Below are positions 1 through 9,734 of a DNA stretch of 21,819 nucleotides, in pieces; the first letter of the stretch is position 1, and each line of letters begins with the position of its first letter. Position numbers and translations under genes: made by a program. The notes under the pieces were generated by a model. That model had not been told where the DNA came from, did not search any database, and worked only from the letters and a program-made list of their open reading frames with translations. The stretch covers positions 1-21,819 of the forward strand of contig MU617141.1 in NCBI GenBank assembly GCA_025201705.1, in the 5' to 3' direction. The DNA is from Dissophora ornata (lineage: Eukaryota; Mortierellomycota; Mortierellomycetes; Mortierellales; Mortierellaceae).

Positions 1-141
1 CCACCTCCCTCCTGCTACAACACCCACGAGCGCTGCTGCTGCTCATCCGTGGCTAAGGATCGGACATACACTCACTCTCCGCTCTCCATTACTCGCTGCT
101 AATCCTGTTTTCTGCATTTCTCTCCCTGTTCTGGCTGACAG

Positions 142-2027
142 ATGGTGCCGTCGGAAAGGTAATTGCGCGCCCCTCTCTCCCAGATTCAGCCCATCCACGC
201 ACGACAACCTCAACAAGGCTCACCCGGGACATTGACGAGCGGGATACCTCAGCCTTCAGGAATCGTGCATCTCCATTCTGGAATTCGACGTACACCGGGA
301 GAGATTGAGCAACCATAGAAAAAATAAGGGCGCGTGGGGGGCCAATGTGGTCGATATTACCACCATACCAACGGTTCTGCTTCCATACTGGCCTCGATCT
401 CGGTGGACCCTTTTCGACACATCCCCTCATTCCTCGCAGGAAACAACACACACACATACACTGCAGCTCACCCACCCCTCGTTTCCACGCTCACCCATCC
501 ACAACACGCTTGTCCGCAGTGCTGCCCGCATCCATGTCGCATGCACACCGTGCTGGATCGTTCTTCTAACAATGGTTCTTCGCTCTCCCTGAATAGACTT
601 GCCTGCTCATCTCGTACACCACCAACAAGTTCCCCTCTGAATACGTCCCCACCGTAAGTGTTTAGGTTCGCCAAAAGTTCCTCTCGTCCACTCTACTACC
701 ACTGCTGTTTGCGGTATTTCTCTACACCTCCCGTCCCTCGTCCTCAGCCCCCCTCGCTCGCTCCCATTTATCAATCGGCAACTTTCCATTTCCACGCCGC
801 GGGGGCATAGCGTGACCTGAGGCTGGTCGGGGGTGGACTCGTCAGCTGGTAGAGGCTGGGTGCTGTCCGCGAGGTGCTTCGTTTATGGCATCATGACGAT
901 AACACGACAAATCCGCCCCCTCTTTTTTTTAATTTTAATCGCCGTTGGCCATTTGGTCGACTCTGCGTGATGAACCATTTGTGTCATTCGCTGCCCTCGT
1001 ACCATCAAACCTGTTATACCCACCGTCGTCCTCTCCAGTATTACTCACTATTCCCATCCATTCATACATCGCGGCATGCGCCTGCTCCCCGCGTGCGCAT
1101 GTGTATGAATATGTACCTCTGCAGCTTCGTGTTCCAAAATTGGGTGGTACGCATCGACTCATGGTGCTTATCCATGGTGCCCTGTACGAGCGAGGACATG
1201 CGAGGCAATTGCTGCTCTCGTTCATTTTTTTTTCTTTTTCTCAGAGCTGCTCTCATGGTCCTCGTTGTTCAATTGATGGTGTCCACAAAGACATACACAT
1301 CGTGCCCGCTTTGTCCCAAATTACTTTTCTGCTCTCGACCCATTCTGTTGCTTTTGTTGCTTTTGTTGTTTATTGTTTTGCATTGGTGGCTAACGTGGAT
1401 ACTATAATTTTTTTTATTTTATTTATTGCCCCGTCAATAGGTCTTTGACAACTATGCTGTCACAGTCATGATTGGAGATGAGCCTTACACCCTCGGACTC
1501 TTTGATACCGCCGGTAATTAGATCAGCTTCGGCAAAAAGCAAAAAAAAAAAGTCAGACATGATGTGGCATTCGCGTTAAAAGAGAGAGAGAGAGTCTCAC
1601 CAGTTGCTGGTTTCACAACAACCTAATAGGTCAGGAGGATTACGATCGTCTTCGCCCATTGTCGTACCCTCAGACGGATGTGTTCCTCGTTTGCTTCTCG
1701 GTCACGTCGCCAGCATCGTTTGAGAACGTGAGAGAGAAGTGGTTGCCCGAGGTTCATCACCACTGCCCTGGAGTGCCCTGCCTGATTGTTGGAACCCAGG
1801 TGGATTTGCGTGACGATGCTGCGGTGGTAGAAAAGTTGTCGCGTCAGAAGCAGAGACCGATCTCGGCTGAGAATGGTGAGCGTCTGTGCCGTGAACAGAA
1901 TGCTGTCAAATATGTCGAGTGCTCAGCCTTGACGCAGAAGGGTTTGAAGAACGTCTTTGACGAGGCGATCGTTGCAGCATTGGAGCCCCAGGTTGTGAAG
2001 AAGAAGACCAAGTGCTTGGTCCTTTAA
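142..2027 (+). CDS. CDC42: CDC42 Rho-family small GTPase (5'-truncated by window edge)
   Basis: Coding exons are 142-158, 597-653, 1441-1513 and 1630-2027; the first exon (about 31 nt) lies left of the window. Joined to that expected exon the length is exactly 191 codons, the usual Cdc42 length. Visible motifs are the P-loop GDGAVGK (residues 10-16, carried by a 17-nt exon), switch I ending YVPT (Thr35), switch II DTAGQE split by an intron inside Gly60, the base-recognition motif TQVD, ECSAL, and a Rho insert helix around 122-135. The C-terminus is a polybasic KKKTK stretch followed by the CAAX box CLVL, predicting geranylgeranylation and membrane attachment. It acts as the master switch of polarised growth, cycling GTP/GDP and driving formins, PAK kinases and exocytosis. 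TQVD, the insert and the overall match favour Cdc42 over Rac. The introns at 159-596 and 654-1440 are long; no other gene was seen inside them. The gene converges on CHZ1. Confidence 0.95.
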
Positions 2028-2493
2028 AAAAAAAAAAAAAGCGCAGTGAGTAGAAAGGGGCGAGTAATAACGAATAAACAGGATAGCACACTCTTATACT
2101 CTACTTATATACATACCATCAGCTACAAACGGACAAATAAACATCGGGAGTAAAATACGCCCATTTCACACCTTACATGTTATGTAAAATACGCCTCGCG
2201 ACAGAGAGAGAGAGAGAGAGAGAGACCGAGATCAACAAGTGTGCAGGTCGGCGCATTTGGTAACGCGTAAATGAAACAATAGAGCAAGTCTCGATAATGC
2301 AACGAAAAGACGACAATAATGAACGTGTATGGTCGGTGCATCGCGATCCACACAGACTAACTGTTTATTTGGGCCATGACAAGCATTCTCGAAAAAAAAA
2401 AAAGAGAGTGGGATTATTAAGGGTGTTCATTAAACACGAACAATAAACCGAGGGGAGAAAAAAGGCGGCAAATGAACCGAAGGCTTTTTGTTT
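2028..2493. other. CDC42/CHZ1 convergent intergenic region
   Basis: This 466-bp stretch lies between two converging stop codons. It starts with a poly-A run directly after the CDC42 stop and holds AATAAA hexamers at 2073-2078 and 2136-2141 that could serve CDC42 polyadenylation, plus an (AG)n microsatellite near 2203-2224. No gene was seen. Confidence 0.6.
2203..2224. repeat. (AG)n microsatellite
   Basis: An uninterrupted run of about eleven AG dinucleotides in the 3' flank of CDC42. A shorter AG run lies in the last CDC42 intron near 1580-1594. Confidence 0.9.
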
Positions 2494-3368
2494 TTATGAT
2501 CTATCATCCTCTGCTGACTCGGTCTCTACTTCTGTTGTTGCTGCTGATGTCTCTGCTGGCGCTGCTGATGTCTCTGCTGGCGCTGAAGATGAAGAAGAAG
2601 ACGACAGGTTTGATGATTCTCCTTGTTTCTGTTCTTGTTCCTGTTCCTCCTCGTCCTCTTCCTCATCGTCATCCCCGTCATCCTCGTCATCCAGGGCCTC
2701 TGGCGCCACAGCAGCATCCTCCTCCTCATCGTCGTCATCCAAAAGATCGTCCTGAGGAACCTTTGAGAAGTCAATCTTCACACCACGCGTGCGGCGTCCA
2801 GAATGGATAATGTTGGATGTTTCCAAAAAGTCCAGATCTTCATCTAATTTTCCGTTGATTAGGAGGAAGGAAGAAGGGGGGAGGGAGGGAAAAATTAAAT
2901 TTTTGGACAATTATCATTTCCTTTCTTTTCCCTTTTTGTTCTGTGCCTTCCTCCCTACCGAGATCATCGTCCTCCTGAGCACTGTCATCCTCGTCATCGT
3001 CGTTGGGCTTGGAGGTAGAGCTCGATGCAATTGAGCGCTTTGGGGCGACGGGTTCAATAGGCTCTGAGGAATAAAAAAAGAGGGTTAGATCCAGATCGAC
3101 GTGTGAGAAAGGTTATATTTTCTTTCTTTTCTAATGGCGGGCGGGAGTGGATTATTTTTTGACCGACTGGTATTTCAGGCAAACCCCCCTGTACCTTCTG
3201 CTTTGCGCTTGCCGGCGGCAGCGTCGCCGACTTGGGAGGGACTATTCACAAGGGGAGGGAGGAGGGCGTCCAACGCAAGCGGAATAAAGACACGAAGAGT
3301 TATGGTTTTGAGCGGGAATTGGTTGATGAACAGCGTTGGGAATGTAATGGCACGTACGAGTCGGACAT
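2494..3368 (-). CDS. CHZ1: Chz1-like histone H2A.Z-H2B chaperone
   Basis: Four exons on the minus strand, 3358-3368, 3195-3241, 2959-3063 and 2494-2843, splice in frame to 170 residues with consensus donors (GTACGT, GTACAG, GTAGGG). The diagnostic CHZ motif spans the third intron: an acidic run ending QEDDDL, then DEDLDF, then SGRRTRGVKIDFSKV, matching the family pattern of acidic residues, an isoleucine/asparagine patch, GRRTRG.KIDF. Chz1 binds H2A.Z-H2B dimers in the nucleus and hands them to SWR1 for exchange into chromatin. The N-terminus begins MSDSPSQ, followed by a basic patch (GKRKAEE). The C-terminal half is a long Asp/Glu tract, then a Gln/Glu and Ser/Ala-rich tail containing a repeated SAAPAET-type unit; both halves are probably disordered. 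The first coding exon is only 11 nt, so the start depends on that splice; no in-frame alternative looked better. It is divergent from DCN1 and shares its promoter region. Confidence 0.87.
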
Positions 3369-3767
3369 GAGGGATGCGGCTGTGGGGGTGGATGGGGGAT
3401 GGGAGAGAAGAAAGAAAGGGAAGAGGGAAAAGGAAGCGGCGGGCGCGGGTTGTTGGCGCTGTTTTTGTTTCTTCTCGCCGCGAGCGGTGTGTCGATTCGC
3501 CACAGGGAGAAGGGGGGAGGAGTGCATTTGAGTTGAATGCAGTCACAGGCAAGCGCTGTTGTGTGCGTGCCTCTGTGGGATTTGCAATCGCATCGCGGCC
3601 ACGAGCACTCATTTCTCTCATTCCATTGTCCATCCATCCATCCGTCCGCAGTTCCGCTTCCATCCCTGCTCTACCTTGTTTTTTCGTTTTCAGCACACAC
3701 CCCAAATACTCTCAGACACCCGCCTCATTCTTCTTCCCGCAGCATACTCGTTTACTAGCAGCTTACA
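3369..3767. promoter_or_regulatory. Shared divergent promoter region of CHZ1 and DCN1
   Basis: 399 bp separate the two start codons. The strip is purine-rich on the left (GGGA/GAAA runs) and pyrimidine-rich on the right (TCCATCCATCCGTCC and CTTCTTCCCGC before the DCN1 start). No clear TATA box was found. Several open frames cross it, but none has coding character. Confidence 0.5.
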
Positions 3768-5554
3768 ATGGTAGGCCACTGCCTTCGGGCACGGATGATG
3801 CCGCGGGCCCTGAAAAAGGGTTGGCCATTGTTGTTCAACAATGAAGTCATTCACTAGTTCTGAGAGAGCGAATCCTGGAACCATGTCTGTTTATGACTCA
3901 CAATAATGCTTTGTTCTATCCGTTCTCTATCTATGCCACTCCTCATTGCCACGGTTGTTCCGGATCCCACCACGTTCCCTCGCTGTGCGCATTTGTTCGC
4001 TCTTCTGGACACAACATGACTTCTTTTTTTTGGTGATGGCGACTGTAGAACTACCTCTCCTCAGATCAGCGCTCCAAGGTCCAGACACTCGTCTCAATCA
4101 CCAACGTTAGGCAAGTCAAAGGAAGGGAATACCACAGCGTGAGACGCATGGATGTGGTCTCGTCTGAAACCCATGTCGCCCACACAAAGCTAACCCGTGG
4201 TTTCCCTGATGTTTTTGTTCTTATTCTACAGAGAGTCCGCTGCTATTACTTTGCTCAAGGATTGCAAGTGGGATGTGCGGGTAGCAGTCAACACCTTCTA
4301 TGGTGGCAGCAGTACGGCTGTTGCAGCCCAGAGCGACGCAGGAAAGCCTAGCACACCAGTGAATGTCAAAGAAATCGAAAAGATTTTCGACCAGTTCAAA
4401 GGTAGGATGGGTCATTGTTGAAGCCAAGGGAGGGAGGCCAAGGGAAGGAGGCCAAGGGAAGGAAGGAAGGAAAAAGAAGAAGAAGGGGGCTCAGATGTTT
4501 TCTTTTTCTAATATTGCTGCCGCGTGCACGGCTGTGCCAAATGCTAATGCCTCAACCTCCCCCCCCCCTATTCTGTTTATGATTGCATAGATGAAAAGGA
4601 TCTAATTTTGATTGAGGGCACGGAGCGGTTCTGTGAAGCACTGGATGTGGACCCAACAGATGTTGCCGTGTTGGTGTTGGCCTGGCACCTCAAGGCAGAG
4701 AACATGTGCGAGTTCACCCGGGCGGGATTCGTTGGAGGCTGGACCCAGCTTAGGTAAAATAATACGACAATAAGCAGCCCTTTTTGTCCCAGCGCCGTTA
4801 TCGCATCCAGGAAGAAAACGGTCAACGATGTACTTGTATTTATCTATCTTATCCCTGTGTTTCCCCAATTAGGTGTGACACACTCGAAAAGATGAAGGGC
4901 TCGATCGAAACAATGCGCAACGAGCTCAAAGATGACGCTAGTTTTAAGGAGATTTACCATTTTGCGTTCACTTTTGGCCTGGGCGAGAACCAAAAGAGTT
5001 TGCGTATGTATCCATCTTACCGTGATCACACCATTGTTCCTGGGGGGTTTTTGTTTTCATCAACGGACGGACCTCTGATGTTTCGCTTTTTGCTCCCCTT
5101 GTAGCCTTGGATATGGCTATTCCACTCTGGATGCTGTTGTTGAAGGATCGCTTCCCAAGGCTGGAGATGTGGTGCGATTTCGTTCAGAACAAGTATGGCC
5201 GCTCCATATCCAAGGACACGTGGTATCTGGTGAGTCGATCTACCGGTACTGGTTAACAGACGTGTCATGTTTACTCTATCAGCACTCTATCAGCACTCTG
5301 ACATGCAGACATTTCTCCTTCTCAGCTTTTGGACTTTGTGAACCAAGTGGATCCTCAGTTCTCAAACTACGACGATGAAGGTATGCCTCCAAACGGACGA
5401 GTGTCATATCCGATCCTTCGTCATGCTCTTTTACTATGGTGTAAAGTCCTGTCAGTTCTGTTCTGACGACGCATTTATCTCTTATCTAGGAGCCTGGCCC
5501 GTTTTGATTGATGACTTTGTGGAGTATGGTCGCACGACGTTGGATCAGGATTAA
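3768..5554 (+). CDS. DCN1: Dcn1-like cullin neddylation co-factor
   Basis: Eight exons: 3768-3770, 4049-4110, 4232-4401, 4591-4753, 4873-5003, 5105-5229, 5326-5380 and 5490-5554. They give 257 residues, close to the 259 of human DCUN1D1. The first coding exon is the ATG alone. Residues about 1-45 (MNYLSSDQRSKVQTL, then TNVRESAAITLLKDCKWD) are the UBA-like region. Residues about 60-250 are the PONY/DUF298 domain, with SISKDTWYLLLDFV and the closing NYDDEGAWPVLIDDFVEY whose Ala and Asp residues correspond to the cullin-binding patch. Dcn1 acts as an E3-like factor with Rbx1, holding Ubc12 near the cullin to transfer Nedd8 and so activating SCF-type ligases. Intron 2 (4111-4231) uses a GC donor in the full consensus AG|GCAAGT; only that junction keeps frame. 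All other junctions are GT-AG. No disruption was seen. Confidence 0.95.
4111..4231 (+). other. GC-AG intron in DCN1
   Basis: The exon ends ACC AAC GTT AG and the intron opens GCAAGT; the acceptor is CTACAG at 4226-4231. Joining here gives TNVRES, which aligns residue for residue with human DCUN1D1 at the equivalent site. The nearby GT (in GTTAGG) leaves the next exon out of frame. Confidence 0.87.
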
Positions 5555-6036
5555 GGATAGTGTGGGGGCGAGCAAAATAGGAGAGAGGAGGAGTAGAGAG
5601 AAGAGCGCGTGCCCCAGCCATACGACCACGATTCATCTAGACATTGAATACTGTACTGCTTCCTTTGTATGCGTGTGTCAAGAAATTGTGACAGCAGTTC
5701 TTCTCCGTTCTATCCTACGTGTTCTCAAGGATGCTTCGTCCCCCTACTTTTTTGTTCAGTATTCCAGGAAGAAGGAAATATCCGCGTTTTATTTTAGAAT
5801 TGACATGTCGCCAAACCGAAGGGCAAACCTGCCACCAATATATTTATTCTTGTTTTATTGTCAATTTTGAGAGTACTAGAAAGGTGATCTTCACCAGCGT
5901 GTTGTTATACATGGCAGCGATTGCTTACCAAAGAGAGGTGACAAAGTAGAGCGAGGAGAGATGGCCTGTCCTTCGCGACTCCTAGTCAATGACCTCGATA
6001 TAGGTTGCCCCACGATATGTTGCCTGTACGCAACAA
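5555..6036. other. DCN1 / gene A convergent intergenic region
   Basis: 482 bp between two converging stops, AT-rich to the right. Two open frames on the plus strand run through it but have no recognisable motif and begin inside DCN1 exon 8 or untranslated sequence. I see no gene, repeat or RNA here. Confidence 0.5.
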
Positions 6037-8507
6037 TCAGTGATGGCGCTCTCTTTTCTTTGAAGGAGTGAACAGAATGTGATTTTGGAATTTTCTTTCC
6101 AGAGGCGGAGGGGACGAGCCTCGACGCTTCGCAAGGCCTCTGGAGAACTTCGCCTTGTTTTGTTCAACTTCATGGAGCTCCTTTGCTCGCATGATTTTCA
6201 GTGCCTGCTTCTCGAGATGCGACTATAGTAAAAAAAAAAAAAAGCGGTTAGATACTACTGATAAATCAGTACATCATAAGAAAAAGGAGCATTCACGTAA
6301 CTAGAAAGTTCCATATGACGGCGAGGGAGTCACCCTCCAGAAAGGCAACCAAACCACCTGCAGTCCGAGGAAGATGGACGATGCTCGACGTAGTTCTGCC
6401 AGCTATGGCAATGTCTCCCATGGGCTTGACTTGGTAGAAAACCCCCACAAAGCCTAGGTAGTGTCATGGTGAATTAGAAACCCTATTAAGAAACCCCTTT
6501 CCCTTTGGTAGCAAACTATTGACATTGTATATTCAGCATCCACATACCATAGACGTCAGCCATGAAAACAGAAGGCTATTTAACGCCAATGGCCGCGTGT
6601 GCCTCCTGTAGACAACGAGCAAGCCTGACGTTCTTGCGATTTTGGATTGCGAGATCCCGCTCGCTTGCATCCTCCTTCTTGAACTCAATATTAGAAAGTT
6701 CGATGTTCTCATACATGAATATGCAATCCACTTTCCGCCCTGAGTCACTGATATCACCATACTCCGATGATTGCATTTGCTTCATGACTTTGGAGGCCTC
6801 CAGAACTTTCTCGCCCCTACTGTTTGAACATTTATCATGAACATCTCAGTAAGTCTTTTCATGAACTACAGTACTGCAACAAATGAAATGTCTTTTAACT
6901 TACGTGTGAAGCGTCAGCTTGTCCGTGATGATATGGAATATAGACGTCCAAAGCTGCAAGCAATCATTCTCAGAGGGAGGCTTTGGACCGAAAGGGGGCC
7001 GCTGAACAAATTTGCAACTGGAAAGAATGACAAGCTACATTATTCAACTTATTTCCTCATTCGCAGGTGCAGTCGCTTGTTTAACAGTAAAACAGATTCG
7101 ATCGGAAAATAACCACAACACTTACAGCAGGATGAGAATCTCCAGAACCTTGTCTTCCATTGAAGCCTCAACTGGTAGATTCTCGGCGTCCATGTGATGC
7201 GTGTGGAGGAGACCCCGACGGATGACCAATTTTTTTCCGTAGACTATCAACCCCATCATCTTCCAAACAAGTAACATACTCCCTCATGAATAATGTTGAG
7301 GGATGTTGATCGAAGCCTGCGATGATGCTGAGAGATCTGGCTTGATCCAGTACATCCTCATGGTCTGACTCCTCGAAGTGCTCACACGCGTTTGCAGACA
7401 TCGTATTCAAGACACAAGACATTGCAACCCTATAGCAAGATTCGAGATACAATGTTTCACGATTAACTCACAAGAACGCAGCTCTGGAAAACCATGGACA
7501 AAAAAATATTCTTACTGCGCATCCTTGAGAAGCGTGATGTTCTTTTCCTGTGCGTCTTGTGCTTGATACTCTTGCATCGACTTAACCGCATGTTGGAAAA
7601 GCTCGGCATGAATGGGGCTCATCGACGGTAGTGGCGCAGGAAATCTGACATTCTTTTCGCCGTTGATCTAATTTCAGGTTTTTAAGCGTCAGTATTTTAT
7701 GTATCCAATTTCCTATATCATCTCAATGACAACCTTGACCTTACAATCTTTGTAAATGAAAGAGTTAATGAGCACCAAGGTTCCTCCGTGGCGTAAGTGG
7801 TTCGACTCTTTTTCGTGGTGGCTGAACGCGGTATTCCCGAGATCGATGTTCGTGTAGCTGAAGGACCGAGATCTGTCCTCGCCTCGGAGGTTGAAGCTGA
7901 AATTGAGGTCGAAATAAAAGATGGTCGAAAGGGAGCCAGGCGCGGACGAACACCAGAGTCAAGATCTCGAGTGGCGGGCAATTCGCCTTCGCCTATTTCA
8001 CGCGCATGTGGCCACTGAAATGAGAAAAATGAATGCAGCAGCCAACCACAGAAATTTGGAAAATGACAACTATACCTTGAAGTCGCTCGCCAACATCACG
8101 GGTAATAGATTTTGAGATGTCTTGTGTTTGTTTTAATGTGTCTGTTCGGAGGCAATCGATATGATCATCCTAAAAACAATTAGAACTGGAGTTAGCATGG
8201 AAACACTCGTTTCTTAATTTCGTAAAAAAAAAAAAGATAAACTTACGAGTTGTGCATCCCGTTTCTCCTTCTTCTTCTTGCTGTCCCAGTATTGCTGCAT
8301 GATCCACTTTGACTCTTCCCATGAGGCGAGAAGACGCTTGTGCTGGGCTGCATCTTCTTGTAAAACAAATGGTAGGACGATAGATTTCCATTGAAAGATA
8401 GCTTCATGTCTTTGGCCTGAGGAGAAAGCACAGAAATCAAAGAAACCGATCGCATCATACTGCTCGAGCGAGTGCTGCTCCACGTAGAGTTCGTGCGGTC
8501 GCTTCAT
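6037..8507 (-). pseudogene. Gene A: PD-(D/E)XK-like nuclease-family gene, disrupted
   Basis: Nine exons fit: 8247-8507, 8076-8169, 7745-7992, 7516-7667, 7126-7429, 6904-7017, 6548-6816, 6302-6453 and 6037-6222, with introns of 77-108 nt, about 592 codons if unbroken. The N-terminus (MKRPHELYVEQ) is aromatic and charged, then a probable coiled coil (QQYWDSKKKKEKRDAQ), a Ser/Thr/Arg-rich linker, a helical middle (PLPSMSPIHAELFQHAVKS) and the core SGRKVDCIF, then SNIEFKKED. The Asp of KVD and the E-F-K triad fit the PD-(D/E)XK pattern. A C-terminal block (FVGVFYQVKPMGDIAIAGR) ends in a basic tail (KKRERHH). Two breaks are visible: a one-base excess at the G4 run at 7213-7216 (the frame then ends at 7168) and an in-frame TAG at 6576-6578, after the triad. 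An intron could hide the first only with a poor GTCATC donor. Paralogue of gene B; the function is not known to me. Confidence 0.65.
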
Positions 8508-8613
8508 AGTATTCTACTCATATTTTTTTCTACAAAAAAAAATCAGTGTTATTAATCTAACATGATAGCCATCAATCTGCGATAGCCACTAACTCATTTT
8601 CGTCAGAAAGCGT

Positions 8614-8831
8614 TGAAGCCAGGGATGACGTCCCCAGTCCGGTAGCTTTACTACTTGTACATCCATCTCACCCAAGGTCAACCAGGGCTCCGAATATGCA
8701 AGTGGCAATGGCACGATTAACCAAGACTGGAAAGAGGACTCAACCAGGGACGTCCTCAGACCCCCAATCAACCCGGCGGAAGTGCATTGTCTTCATTGCT
8801 TGACCTTAAGCATGAGTCAATGTCCCGCGTC
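8614..8831. repeat. Tandem repeat copy 1 (218 bp, period 244)
   Basis: The segment starting TGAAGCCAGGGATGACGTCC recurs at 8858 with few substitutions, including long identical blocks such as GGCTCCGAATATGCAAGTGG and CCCCAATCAACCCGGCGGAA. It sits 107 bp upstream of the gene A start codon. Confidence 0.9.
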
Positions 8832-8857
8832 GCAACACTACTCTGTTCTAGGAACAC

Positions 8858-9075
8858 TGAAGCCAGGGATGACGTCCCCAGACCAGCAGCTTTACCATTT
8901 GTACATCCATCTCACCCAAGGTCAACCTGGGCTCCGAATATGCAAGTGGCAATGGCACGATTAACCAAGGCTGGAAAGTGAACTCAACCAGGGACATCCT
9001 CAGACCCCCAATCAACCCGGCGGAAGTGCATTGTCCTCATTGCTTGACCTTAGGCATGAGTCAATGCCCCGTGTC
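8858..9075. repeat. Tandem repeat copy 2 (218 bp, period 244)
   Basis: Direct second copy of 8614-8831; about 26 bp of unrelated sequence lies between the copies. Each copy also has an internal short direct repeat: CCAGGGATGACGTCC near its start, with a shorter CCAGGGACGTCC (copy 1) or CCAGGGACATCC (copy 2) near its end. No long open frame is conserved between the copies, so it does not look coding. Confidence 0.9.
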
Positions 9076-9385
9076 ACAGCGATCCCATACGATTTGAGTC
9101 GTTGCTCTAGATCGATGTTTGGATTGTACCTTTTACGGAAGTTGTCCGAGGGGCAAGGATGGGAGGGTGGTGAAAAGTGATTACAAACCTGAGATGAAGA
9201 GTGGGTGGACACACACGCGAACGCGTAAAAGCAGTCACCAAACGCGCTTGTCGCTTCAGATTTACGTTAACTTTTGATGCATTGTCATGGCTCTTGTCAG
9301 CACCTATTTCCATCCCCCAGAGGTTTATGGTAATGAAAAACTCGTTCAAATGGGATAGGCCATAAACATCCTATGCATTTATGCA

Positions 9386-9445
9386 CTGGTTCTTTCTTAG
9401 CGGATCCTGTTTAGTTCGCGGCAGGGAGGCGGAAAGTGGAGTGTG
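9386..9445. repeat. 60-bp direct repeat, copy 1
   Basis: Starts CTGGTTCTTTCTTAGCGGAT and ends GGAAAGTGGAGTGTG; repeated at 9501-9560 with a single visible mismatch (GGGAGG versus GGAAGG). Confidence 0.95.
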
Positions 9446-9500
9446 TAATGTTTTGTCCCCCAGCTACTAGCATCTTGACAGACAAATCCGCCAAATTACG

Positions 9501-9560
9501 CTGGTTCTTTCTTAGCGGATCCTGTTTAGTTCGCGGCAGGAAGGCGGAAAGTGGAGTGTG
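9501..9560. repeat. 60-bp direct repeat, copy 2
   Basis: Near-identical copy of 9386-9445, 115 bp downstream, ending 174 bp before the gene B start codon. The near identity of two 60-mers implies a recent duplication. Confidence 0.95.
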
Positions 9561-9734
9561 GCGAGGTTTTATGTTATGAACATGGAGCTGGTTGGACGTA
9601 ATAATTTCTTGTAATACAGTGAGCTGAATGTTGTCTTTTAACTTCCTTTTTTCACGAATCCCCTCCCCTCCGTCATATTTGCGAGCATTCATCTAGTGCC
9701 TTCTTTCGTTGTTCAGGCTTAGCCGACGTTAGCA

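Larger units (their letters stand above)
8508..9734. promoter_or_regulatory. Divergent intergenic region between genes A and B
   Basis: 1227 bp between head-to-head starts. It is filled by two unrelated tandem duplications (244-bp period near A, 115-bp period near B). The remaining 310 bp (9076-9385) show nothing I recognise. TGACGTCC in the larger repeat resembles a CRE/ATF-type bZIP site; that reading is only suggestive. Confidence 0.45.

Noticed and set aside
874..1448. Plus-strand open frames of 167-177 codons inside CDC42
   Set aside because: They lie in the 787-nt CDC42 intron, are Cys/Leu/Ser low-complexity, and have no motif.
3175..3705. A minus-strand 176-codon open frame over the CHZ1 first introns
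   Set aside because: Only its last ~16 codons overlap a real CHZ1 exon; the rest is Pro/Ser/Arg-rich promoter and intron sequence.
5508..5949. Plus-strand open frames downstream of DCN1
   Set aside because: One starts inside the last DCN1 exon in another frame; both cover AT-rich 3' flanking sequence without motifs.
7472..7483. A 12-nt microexon in gene A between 7484-7515 and 7430-7471
   Set aside because: It would need introns of 32 and 42 nt; one 86-nt intron (7430-7515) gives the same phase and fits the other introns.
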